From NCBI GenBank assembly GCA_009746045.1, contig RPFO01000080.1, forward strand, positions 9,990,113-10,051,612: a stretch of DNA of 61,500 nt. The letters run 5' to 3'. This document shows positions 42,601 through 54,600 of this stretch, one piece after another. Position 1 is the stretch's first letter, and each line of letters starts with the position of its first letter. Source of the stretch: Mesostigma viride (Eukaryota > Streptophyta > Mesostigmatophyceae > Mesostigmatales > Mesostigmataceae). The translations under genes and the position numbers were made by a program. Below the pieces are notes generated by a model that had not been told where the DNA came from, ran no database searches, and was given only the letters and a program-made list of their open reading frames with translations.

Positions 42601-45600
42601 AACAGGAGAGGTGTTCCTTGCCCCACAAAAGAGGAGAGGTGTTCCTTGCCCCACAAAACAGGAGAGGTGTTCCTTGCCCCACAAAAGAGGAGAGGTGTTC
42701 CTTGCCCCACAAAAGAGGAGAGGTGTTCCTTGCCCCACAAAACAGGAGAGGTGTTCCTTGCCCCACAAAACAGGAGAGGTGTTCCTTGCCCCACAAAAGA
42801 GGAGAGGTGTTCCTTGCCCCACAAAACAGGAGAGGTGTTCCTTGCCCCACAAAACAGGAGAGGTGTTCCTTGCCCCACAAAACAGGAGAGGTGTTCCTTG
42901 CCCCACAAAAGAGGAGAGGTGTTCCTTGCCCCACAAAACAGGAGAGGTGTTCCTTGCCCCACAAAAGAGGAGAGGTGTTCCTTGCCCCACAAAACAGGAG
43001 AGGTGTTCCTTGCCCCACAAAAGAGGAGAGGTGTTCCTTGCCCCACAAAACAGGAGAGGTGTTCCTTGCCCCACAAAAGAGGAGAGGTGTTCCTTGCCCC
43101 ACAAAACAGGAGAGGTGTTCCTTGCCCCACAAAACAGGAGAGGTGTTCCTTGCCCCACAAAAGAGGAGAGGTGTTCCTTGCCCCACAAAAGAGGAGAGGT
43201 GTTCCTTGCCCCACAAAACAGGAGAGGTGTTCCTTGCCCCACAAAAGAGGAGAGGTGTTCCTTGCCCCACAAAAGAGGAGAGGTGTTCCTTGCCCCACAA
43301 AACAGGAGAGGTGTTCCTTGCCCCACAAAACAGGAGAGGTGTTCCTTGCCCCACAAAACAGGAGAGGTGTTCCTTGCCCCACAAAACAGGAGAGGTGTTC
43401 CTTGCCCCACAAAACAGGAGAGGTGTTCCTTGCCCCACAAAACAGGAGAGGTGTTCCTTGCCCCACAAAACAGGAGAGGTGTTCCTTGCCCCACAAAACA
43501 GGAGAGGTGTTCCTTGCCCCACAAAACAGGAGAGGTGTTCCTTGCCCCACAAAACAGGAGAGGTGTTCCTTGCCCCACAAAACAGGAGAGGTGTTCCTTG
43601 CCCCACAAAACAGGAGAGGTGTTCCTTGCCCCACAAAAGAGGAGAGGTGTTCCTTGCCCCACAAAAGAGGAGAGGTGTTCCTTGCCCCACAAAACAGGAG
43701 AGGTGTTCCTTGCCCCACAAAACAGGAGAGGTGTTCCTTGCCCCACAAAACAGGAGAGGTGTTCCTTGCCCCACAAAACAGGAGAGGTGTTCCTTGCCCC
43801 ACAAAAGAGGAGAGGTGTTCCTTGCCCCACAAAACAGGAGAGGTGTTCCTTGCCCCACAAAACAGGAGAGGTGTTCCTTGCCCCACAAAACAGGAGAGGT
43901 GTTCCTTGCCCCACAAAACAGGAGAGGTGTTCCTTGCCCCACAAAACAGGAGAGGTGTTCCTCGCCCCACAAAACAGGAGAGGTGTTCCTTGCCCCACAA
44001 AACAGGAGAGGTGTTCCTTGCCCCACAAAACAGGAGAGGTGTTCCTTGCCCCACAAAAGAGGAGAGGTGTTCCTTGCCCCACAAAACAGGAGAGGTGTTC
44101 CTTGCCCCACAAAAGAGGAGAGGTGTTCCTTGCCCCACAAAACAGGAGAGGTGTTCCTTGCCCCACAAAACAGGAGAGGTGTTCCTTGCCCCACAAAACA
44201 GGAGAGGTGTTCCTTGCCCCACAAAAGAGGAGAGGTGTTCCTTGCCCCACAAAACAGGAGAGGTGTTCCTTGCCCCACAAAACAGGAGAGGTGTTCCTTG
44301 CCCCACAAAACAGGAGAGGTGTTCCTTGCCCCACAAAAGAGGAGAGGTGTTCCTTGCCCCACAAAACAGGAGAGGTGTTCCTTGCCCCACAAAAGAGGAG
44401 AGGTGTTCCTTGCCCCACAAAACAGGAGAGGTGTTCCTTGCCCCACAAAAGAGGAGAGGTGTTCCTTGCCCCACAAAACAGGAGAGGTGTTCCTTGCCCC
44501 ACAAAAGAGGAGAGGTGTTCCTTGCCCCACAAAACAGGAGAGGTGTTCCTTGCCCCACAAAACAGGAGAGGTGTTCCTTGCCCCACAAAAGAGGAGAGGT
44601 GTTCCTTGCCCCACAAAACAGGAGAGGTGTTCCTTGCCCCACAAAACAGGAGAGGTGTTCCTTGCCCCACAAAACAGGAGAGGTGTTCCTTGCCCCACAA
44701 AACAGGAGAGGTGTTCCTTGCCCCACAAAACAGGAGAGGTGTTCCTTGCCCCACAAAAGAGGAGAGGTGTTCCTTGCCCCACAAAACAGGAGAGGTGTTC
44801 CTTGCCCCACAAAACAGGAGAGGTGTTCCTTGCCCCACAAAAGAGGAGAGGTGTTCCTTGCCCCACAAAAGAGGAGAGGTGTTCCTTGCCCCACAAAACA
44901 GGAGAGGTGTTCCTTGCCCCACAAAACAGGAGAGGTGTTCCTTGCCCCACAAAACAGGAGAGGTGTTCCTTGCCCCACAAAACAGGAGAGGTGTTCCTTG
45001 CCCCACAAAACAGGAGAGGTGTTCCTTGCCCCACAAAAGAGGAGAGGTGTTCCTTGCCCCACAAAACAGGAGAGGTGTTCCTTGCCCCACAAAACAGGAG
45101 AGGTGTTCCTTGCCCCACAAAAGAGGAGAGGTGTTCCTCGCCCCACAAAACAGGAGAGGTGTTCCTTGCCCCACAAAACAGGAGAGGTGTTCCTTGCCCC
45201 ACAAAACAGGAGAGGTGTTCCTTGCCCCACAAAAGAGGAGAGGTGTTCCTTGCCCCACAAAACAGGAGAGGTGTTCCTTGCCCCACAAAACAGGAGAGGT
45301 GTTCCTTGCCCCACAAAACAGGAGAGGTGTTCCTTGCCCCACAAAACAGGAGAGGTGTTCCTTGCCCCACAAAAGAGGAGAGGTGTTCCTTGCCCCACAA
45401 AACAGGAGAGGTGTTCCTTGCCCCACAAAAGGAGAGGTGTTCCTTGCCCCACAAAACAGGAGAGGTGTTCCTTGCCCCACAAAACAGGAGAGGTGTTCCT
45501 TGCCCCACAAAACAGGAGAGGTGTTCCTTGCCCCACAAAACAGGAGAGGTGTTCCTTGCCCCACAAAACAGGAGAGGTGTTCCTTGCCCCACAAAACAGG

Positions 45601-48600
45601 AGAGGTGTTCCTTGCCCCACAAAAGAGGAGAGGTGTTCCTTGCCCCACAAAAGAGGAGAGGTGTTCCTTGCCCCACAAAAGAGGAGAGGTGTTCCTTGCC
45701 CCACAAAACAGGAGAGGTGTTCCTTGCCCCACAAAACAGGAGAGGTGTTCCTTGCCCCACAAAACAGGAGAGGTGTTCCTTGCCCCACAAAACAGGAGAG
45801 GTGTTCCTTGCCCCACAAAACAGGAGAGGTGTTCCTTGCCCCACAAAACAGGAGAGGTGTTCCTTGCCCCACAAAACAGGAGAGGTGTTCCTCGCCCCAC
45901 AAAACAGGAGAGGTGTTCCTTGCCCCACAAAACAGGAGAGGTGTTCCTTGCCCCACAAAACAGGAGAGGTGTTCCTTGCCCCACAAAACAGGAGAGGTGT
46001 TCCTTGCCCCACAAAAGAGGAGAGGTGTTCCTTGCCCCACAAAACAGGAGAGGTGTTCCTTGCCCCACAAAAGAGGAGAGGTGTTCCTCGCCCCACAAAA
46101 CAGGAGAGGTGTTCCTTGCCCCACAAAACAGGAGAGGTGTTCCTTGCCCCACAAAACAGGAGAGGTGTTCCTTGCCCCACAAAAGAGGAGAGGTGTTCCT
46201 TGCCCCACAAAACAGGAGAGGTGTTCCTTGCCCCACAAAACAGGAGAGGTGTTCCTTGCCCCACAAAACAGGAGAGGTGTTCCTTGCCCCACAAAAGAGG
46301 AGAGGTGTTCCTTGCCCCACAAAACAGGAGAGGTGTTCCTTGCCCCACAAAACAGGAGAGGTGTTCCTTGCCCCACAAAACAGGAGAGGTGTTCCTTGCC
46401 CCACAAAACAGGAGAGGTGTTCCTTGCCCCACAAAAGAGGAGAGGTGTTCCTTGCCCCACAAAACAGGAGAGGTGTTCCTTGCCCCACAAAACAGGAGAG
46501 GTGTTCCTTGCCCCACAAAAGAGGAGAGGTGTTCCTTGCCCCACAAAACAGGAGAGGTGTTCCTTGCCCCACAAAAGAGGAGAGGTGTTCCTGCCCCACA
46601 AAACAGGAGAGGTGTTCCTTGCCCCACAAAACAGGAGAGGTGTTCCTTGCCCCACAAAACAGGAGAGGTGTTCCTTGCCCCACAAAACAGGAGAGGTGTT
46701 CCTTGCCCCACAAAACAGGAGAGGTGTTCCTTGCCCCACAAAACAGGAGAGGTGTTCCTTGCCCCACAAAACAGGAGAGGTGTTCCTTGCCCCACAAAAG
46801 AGGAGAGGTGTTCCTTGCCCCACAAAACAGGAGAGGTGTTCCTTGCCCCACAAAAGAGGAGAGGTGTTCCTTGCCCCACAAAACAGGAGAGGTGTTCCTT
46901 GCCCCACAAAACAGGAGAGGTGTTCCTTGCCCCACAAAAGAGGAGAGGTGTTCCTTGCCCCACAAAACAGGAGAGGTGTTCCTTGCCCCACAAAAGAGGA
47001 GAGGTGTTCCTCGCCCCACAAAACAGGAGAGGTGTTCCTTGCCCCACAAAACAGGAGAGGTGTTCCTTGCCCCACAAAACAGGAGAGGTGTTCCTTGCCC
47101 CACAAAACAGGAGAGGTGTTCCTTGCCCCACAAAACAGGAGAGGTGTTCCTTGCCCCACAAAACAGGAGAGGTGTTCCTTGCCCCACAAAACAGGAGAGG
47201 TGTTCCTTGCCCCACAAAACAGGAGAGGTGTTCCTTGCCCCACAAAACAGGAGAGGTGTTCCTTGCCCCACAAAACAGGAGAGGTGTTCCTTGCCCCACA
47301 AAACAGGAGAGGTGTTCCTTGCCCCACAAAACAGGAGAGGTGTTCCTTGCCCCACAAAAGAGGAGAGGTGTTCCTTGCCCCACAAAAGAGGAGAGGTGTT
47401 CCTTGCCCCACAAAACAGGAGAGGTGTTCCTTGCCCCACAAAACAGGAGAGGTGTTCCTTGCCCCACAAAAGAGGAGAGGTGTTCCTTGCCCCACAAAAC
47501 AGGAGAGGTGTTCCTTGCCCCACAAAACAGGAGAGGTGTTCCTTGCCCCACAAAACAGGAGAGGTGTTCCTTGCCCCACAAAACAGGAGAGGTGTTCCTT
47601 GCCCCACAAAACAGGAGAGGTGTTCCTTGCCCCACAAAAGAGGAGAGGTGTTCCTTGCCCCACAAAACAGGAGAGGTGTTCCTTGCCCCACAAAAGAGGA
47701 GAGGTGTTCCTTGCCCCACAAAACAGGAGAGGTGTTCCTTGCCCCACAAAACAGGAGAGGTGTTCCTTGCCCCACAAAAGAGGAGAGGTGTTCCTTGCCC
47801 CACAAAACAGGAGAGGTGTTCCTTGCCCCACAAAACAGGAGAGGTGTTCCTTGCCCCACAAAAGAGGAGAGGTGTTCCTTGCCCCACAAAACAGGAGAGG
47901 TGTTCCTTGCCCCACAAAAGAGGAGAGGTGTTCCTTGCCCCACAAAACAGGAGAGGTGTTCCTTGCCCCACAAAACAGGAGAGGTGTTCCTTGCCCCACA
48001 AAAGAGGAGAGGTGTTCCTTGCCCCACAAAACAGGAGAGGTGTTCCTTGCCCCACAAAAGAGGAGAGGTGTTCCTTGCCCCACAAAAGAGGAGAGGTGTT
48101 CCTTGCCCCACAAAACAGGAGAGGTGTTCCTTGCCCCACAAAACAGGAGAGGTGTTCCTTGCCCCACAAAAGAGGAGAGGTGTTCCTTGCCCCACAAAAC
48201 AGGAGAGGTGTTCCTTGCCCCACAAAACAGGAGAGGTGTTCCTTGCCCCACAAAAGAGGAGAGGTGTTCCTTGCCCCACAAAACAGGAGAGGTGTTCCTT
48301 GCCCCACAAAAGAGGAGAGGTGTTCCTTGCCCCACAAAACAGGAGAGGTGTTCCTTGCCCCACAAAACAGGAGAGGTGTTCCTCGCCCCACAAAAGAGGA
48401 GAGGTGTTCCTTGCCCCACAAAACAGGAGAGGTGTTCCTTGCCCCACAAAACAGGAGAGGTGTTCCTTGCCCCACAAAACAGGAGAGGTGTTCCTTGCCC
48501 CACAAAAGAGGAGAGGTGTTCCTCGCCCCACAAAACAGGAGAGGTGTTCCTTGCCCCACAAAAGAGGAGAGGTGTTCCTTGCCCCACAAAACAGGAGAGG

Positions 48601-51600
48601 TGTTCCTTGCCCCACAAAACAGGAGAGGTGTTCCTCGCCCCACAAAACAGGAGAGGTGTTCCTTGCCCCACAAAAGAGGAGAGGTGTTCCTTGCCCCACA
48701 AAAGAGGAGAGGTGTTCCTTGCCCCACAAAAGAGGAGAGGTGTTCCTTGCCCCACAAAAGAGGAGAGGTGTTCCTTGCCCCACAAAACAGGAGAGGTGTT
48801 CCTTGCCCCACAAAAGAGGAGAGGTGTTCCTCGCCCCACAAAACAGGAGAGGTGTTCCTTGCCCCACAAAACAGGAGAGGTGTTCCTCGCCCCACAAAAC
48901 AGGAGAGGTGTTCCTCGCCCCACAAAAGAGGAGAGGTGTTCCTCGCCCCACAAAACAGGAGAGGTGTTCCTCGCCCCACAAAACAGGAGAGGTGTTCCTC
49001 GCCCCACAAAACAGGAGAGGTGTTCCTTGCCCCACAAAACAGGAGAGGTGTTCCTTGCCCCACAAAACAGGAGAGGTGTTCCTCGCCCCACAAAAGAGGA
49101 GAGGTGTTCCTTGCCCCACAAAAGAGGAGAGGTGTTCCTCGCCCCACAAAAGAGGAGAGGTGTTCCTTGCCCCACAAAAGAGGAGAGGTGTTCCTTGCCC
49201 CACAAAACAGGAGAGGTGTTCCTCGCCCCACAAAAGAGGAGAGGTGTTCCTTGCCCCACAAAAGAGGAGAGGTGTTCCTCGCCCCACAAAACAGGAGAGG
49301 TGTTCCTGCCCCACAAAAGAGGAGAGGTGTTCCTCGCCCCACAAAACAGGAGAGGTGTTCCTTGCCCCACAAAAGAGGAGAGGTGTTCCTCGCCCCACAA
49401 ACAGGAGAGGTGTTCCTTGCCCCACAAAACAGGAGAGGTGTTCCTTGCCCCACAAAACAGGAGAGGTGTTCCTTGCCCCACAAAAGAGGAGAGGTGTTCC
49501 TCGCCCCACAAAACAGGAGAGGTGTTCCTCGCCCCACAAAAGAGGAGAGGTGTTCCTTGCCCCACAAAAGAGGAGAGGTGTTCCTCGCCCCACAAAACAG
49601 GAGAGGTGTTCCTCGCCCCACAAAAGAGGAGAGGTGTTCCTCGCCCCACAAAACAGGAGAGGTGTTCCTCGCCCCACAAAAGAGGAGAGGTGTTCCTCGC
49701 CCCACAACACAGGAGAGGTGTTCCTCGCCCCACAAAACAGGAGAGGTGTTCCTTGCCCCACAAAAGAGGAGAGGTGTTCCTTGCCCCACAAAAGAGGAGA
49801 GGTGTTCCTCGCCCCACAAAACAGGAGAGGTGTTGCTTGCCCCACAAAACAGGAGAGGTGTTCCTTGCCCCACAAAAGAGGAGAGGTGTTCCTTGCCCCA
49901 CAAAACAGGAGAGGTGTTCCTTGCCCCACAAAACAGGAGAGGTGTTCCTTGCCCCACAAAAGAGGAGAGGTGTTCCTTGCCCCACAAAAGAGGAGAGGTG
50001 TTCCTCGCCCCACAAAACAGGAGAGGTGTTCCTCGCCCCACAAAACAGGAGAGGTGTTCCTTGCCCCACAAAACAGGAGAGGTGTTCCTTGCCCCACAAA
50101 AGAGGAGAGGTGTTCCTCGCCCCACAAAACAGGAGAGGTGTTCCTTGCCCCACAAAACAGGAGAGGTGTTCCTTGCCCCACAAAACAGGAGAGGTGTTCC
50201 TTGCCCCACAAAAGAGGAGAGGTGTTCCTTGCCCCACAAAAGAGGAGAGGTGTTCCTTGCCCCACAAAACAGGAGAGGTGTTCCTTGCCCCACAAAACAG
50301 GAGAGGTGTTCCTTGCCCCACAAAAGAGGAGAGGTGTTCCTTGCCCCACAAAAGAGGAGAGGTGTTCCTTGCCCCACAAAACAGGAGAGGTGTTCCTTGC
50401 CCCACAAAACAGGAGAGGTGTTCCTTGCCCCACAAAAGAGGAGAGGTGTTCCTTGCCCCACAAAAGAGGAGAGGTGTTCCTCGCCCCACAAAACAGGAGA
50501 GGTGTTCCTTGCCCCACAAAACAGGAGAGGTGTTCCTTGCCCCACAAAACAGGAGAGGTGTTCCTTGCCCCACAAAACAGGAGAGGTGTTCCTTGCCCCA
50601 CAAAACAGGAGAGGTGTTCCTTGCCCCACAAAACAGGAGAGGTGTTCCTTGCCCCACAAAACAGGAGAGGTGTTCCTTGCCCCACAAAAGAGGAGAGGTG
50701 TTCCTTGCCCCACAAAAGAGGAGAGGTGTTCCTCGCCCCACAAAACAGGAGAGGTGTTCCTCGCCCCACAAAAGAGGAGAGGTGTTCCTTGCCCCACAAA
50801 ACAGGAGAGGTGTTCCTTGCCCCACAAAAGAGGAGAGGTGTTCCTTGCCCCACAAAACAGGAGAGGTGTTCCTTGCCCCACAAAAGAGGAGAGGTGTTCC
50901 TCGCCCCACAAAAGAGGAGAGGTGTTCCTTGCCCCACAAAACAGGAGAGGTGTTCCTTGCCCCACAAAACAGGAGAGGTGTTCCTCGCCCCACAAAAGAG
51001 GAGAGGTGTTCCTTGCCCCACAAAACAGGAGAGGTGTTCCTTGCCCCACAAAACAGGAGAGGTGTTCCTCGCCCCACAAAACAGGAGAGGTGTTCCTTGC
51101 CCCACAAAACAGGAGAGGTGTTGCTTGCCCCACAAAAGAGGAGAGGTGTTCCTCGCCCCACAAAACAGGAGAGGTGTTCCTTGCCCCACAAAAGAGGAGA
51201 GGTGTTCCTTGCCCCACAAAACAGGAGAGGTGTTCCTTGCCCCACAAAACAGGAGAGGTGTTCCTCGCCCCACAAAAGAGGAGAGGTGTTCCTTGCCCCA
51301 CAAAACAGGAGAGGTGTTCCTTGCCCCACAAAAGAGGAGAGGTGTTGCTTGCCCCACAAAACAGGAGAGGTGTTCCTCGCCCCACAAAAGAGGAGAGGTG
51401 TTCCTTGCCCCACAAAAGAGGAGAGGTGTTCCTTGCCCCACAAAAGAGGAGAGGTGTTCCTTGCCCCACAAAAGAGGAGAGGTGTTCCTTGCCCCACAAA
51501 AGAGGAGAGGTGTTCCTTGCCCCACAAAAGAGGAGAGGTGTTCCTCGCCCCACAAAACAGGAGAGGTGTTCCTTGCCCCACAAAACAGGAGAGGTGTTGC

Positions 51601-54600
51601 TTGCCCCACAAAAGAGGAGAGGTGTTCCTTGCCCCACAAAACAGGAGAGGTGTTCCTTGCCCCACAAAACAGGAGAGGTGTTCCTTGCCCCACAAAAGAG
51701 GAGAGGTGTTCCTCGCCCCACAAAACAGGAGAGGTGTTCCTCGCCCCACAAAACAGGAGAGGTGTTCCTTGCCCCACAAAACAGGAGAGGTGTTCCTTGC
51801 CCCACAAAAGAGGAGAGGTGTTCCTCGCCCCACAAAACAGGAGAGGTGTTGCTTGCCCCACAAAACAGGAGAGGTGTTCCTCGCCCCACAAAACAGGAGA
51901 GGTGTTCCTTGCCCCACAAAACAGGAGAGGTGTTCCTCGCCCCACAAAAGAGGAGAGGTGTTCCTTGCCCCACAAAACAGGAGAGGTGTTCCTCGCCCCA
52001 CAAAACAGGAGAGGTGTTCCTCGCCCCACAAAACAGGAGAGGTGTTCCTTGCCCCACAAAAGAGGAGAGGTGTTCCTTGCCCCACAAAAGAGGAGAGGTG
52101 TTCCTTGCCCCACAAAAGAGGAGAGGTGTTCCTCGCCCCACAAAACAGGAGAGGTGTTCCTTGCCCCACAAAAGAGGAGAGGTGTTCCTTGCCCCACAAA
52201 AGAGGAGAGGTGTTCCTTGCCCCACAAAAGAGGAGAGGTGTTCCTCGCCCCACAAAACAGGAGAGGTGTTCCTTGCCCCACAAAACAGGAGAGGTGTTGC
52301 TTGCCCCACAAAAGAGGAGAGGTGTTCCTCGCCCCACAAAACAGGAGAGGTGTTCCTCGCCCCACAAAAGAGGAGAGGTGTTCCTTGCCCCACAAAAGAG
52401 GAGAGGTGTTCCTCGCCCCACAAAACAGGAGAGGTGTTCCTCGCCCCACAAACAGGAGAGGTGTTCCTTGCCCCACAAAACAGGAGAGGTGTTCCTCGCC
52501 CCACAAAAGAGGAGAGGTGTTCCTTGCCCCACAAAACAGGAGAGGTGTTCCTTGCCCCACAAAAGAGGAGAGGTGTTCCTTGCCCCACAAAACAGGAGAG
52601 GTGTTCCTCGCCCCACAAAACAGGAGAGGTGTTCCTTGCCCCACAAAAGAGGAGAGGTGTTCCTCGCCCCACAAAACAGGAGAGGTGTTCCTTGCCCCAC
52701 AAAAGAGGAGAGGTGTTCCTTGCCCCACAAAACAGGAGAGGTGTTCCTTGCCCCACAAAACAGGAGAGGTGTTCCTCGCCCCACAAAAGAGGAGAGGTGT
52801 TCCTTGCCCCACAAAACAGGAGAGGTGTTCCTTGCCCCACAAAACAGGAGAGGTGTTCCTTGCCCCACAAAAGAGGAGAGGTGTTCCTTGCCCCACAAAA
52901 CAGGAGAGGTGTTCCTTGCCCCACAAAAGAGGAGAGGTGTTCCTTGCCCCACAAAACAGGAGAGGTGTTCCTTGCCCCACAAAACAGGAGAGGTGTTCCT
53001 TGCCCCACAAAAGAGGAGAGGTGTTCCTCGCCCCACAAAACAGGAGAGGTGTTCCTTGCCCCACAAAAGAGGAGAGGTGTTCCTTGCCCCACAAAACAGG
53101 AGAGGTGTTCCTTGCCCCACAAAACAGGAGAGGTGTTCCTCGCCCCACAAAAGAGGAGAGGTGTTCCTTGCCCCACAAAACAGGAGAGGTGTTGCTTGCC
53201 CCACAAAACAGGAGAGGTGTTCCTCGCCCCACAACACAGGAGAGGTGTTGCTTGCCCCAGCGAAGCACACGCCCCATGCGATGACAGCCAGGTATCACTA
53301 ACTGGGGATACCAGATACAAGAGCCGGGGACGATACTTCCCCTACTTCATTGCCCTTTATACTACGATTTTAGACAGTGAAAAGTTTGCACAAACCCTTC
53401 CGCAAACTGTTGCCGCGTGCGAGTAGCGTTTCGCGGCAACCGCGATTGGGGGGTCGACCGTAGGGGTTCCCTTACATGCGGGCCGTTGACTTGGTTGCGC
53501 ATGGAATCCCATTGGCATGTTCTTGCTGACAGTAATTGGTGGCAGATTGGTCTAGGGCAAGCGCTTGCATTTTTTGATTATGATAATACAACTCAGAAAC
53601 CTTTCTATCATGTTAATGTGACTCCTATTTGTGAATGCACGAGGAGTTGAAATGGTATAAATCAAATTTGCTTGACTTTTTACATCCCAATACAATGTTG
53701 CATCTCAATTAATAACATGACCCTTGGACTGTTAGGGGTGGGCCATGGTCCTAAAATATGCAAATGAGCTTGGATTGGGCTGAAAGTTGGGAGGAGCCTA
53801 CCACCACACTAGCCCATCATGCGGGCAGAGTGGGCTTGCAGGTGTGCTTGCAGGTGGGCTTGCAGGTCCAACCTTTGGGGGGGTGGCCATGGCCAGGGGG
53901 TGGCATGGTCCCTTGGGCGCGCTAGCGCGTGCCCACCGTTAGGGGTGGGCCATGGTCCTAAAATATGCAAACGACCTTGGATTGGGCTGAAACTTGGGAG
54001 GAGCCTACCCCCACTCTAGCCCATCATGTGGGCAGAGTGGGGGCTTGCAGGTCCAACCTTTATGGGGGTGGCCATGGCTAGGGGGTGGCATGGTCCCTTT
54101 TGCGCGCTAGCACGTGCCCACCCTTAGGGGTGGGCCATGGTCCTAAAATATGCAAACGACCTTGGATTGGGCTGAAACTTGGGAGGAGCCTACCCCCACT
54201 CTGAAAGAAATGAAGAAGCTGACGGTAGCTATCGCCGCAATTGTTCGTCCACGAGTGCTTGGTCACCGTCGTGCACGCGACTCACGTTTATCGATACGTA
54301 AGGCTATCAATGCCCGGCTGGAATGAAATTGTAGGCCAGGATGAGCAATGATAGATCAGCGACACAGCGAACACTTGCACAGTCAACAATACGAGTTCAG
54401 TGTGCGATGTTTAGAGACCTGCATACCGTTAGCCTATATGTATGTAGCATAGATGATCGACCTGGACTTGGCGCCTAGCTACGCGGTCAGCTGAACCTGC
54501 AGAACCTCATTGTATGTCGGGAGCTTCAGAAACCCTGAACATCTATCCCTTGGAGCTGAGCAACACCGGGTGTATCGACCAGTAACAACCCGTGGTCAGT

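Noticed and set aside
36100-53259. CRISPR array
   Set aside because: The 28-bp units are contiguous with no unique spacers, and the surrounding genes are spliced eukaryotic genes.
35866-53426. Six open frames of about 5,730-5,811 codons, both strands
   Set aside because: They are generated by a stop-free 28-bp repeat whose length is not a multiple of three. They lie in an intron of a supported gene and have no non-repeat domain.
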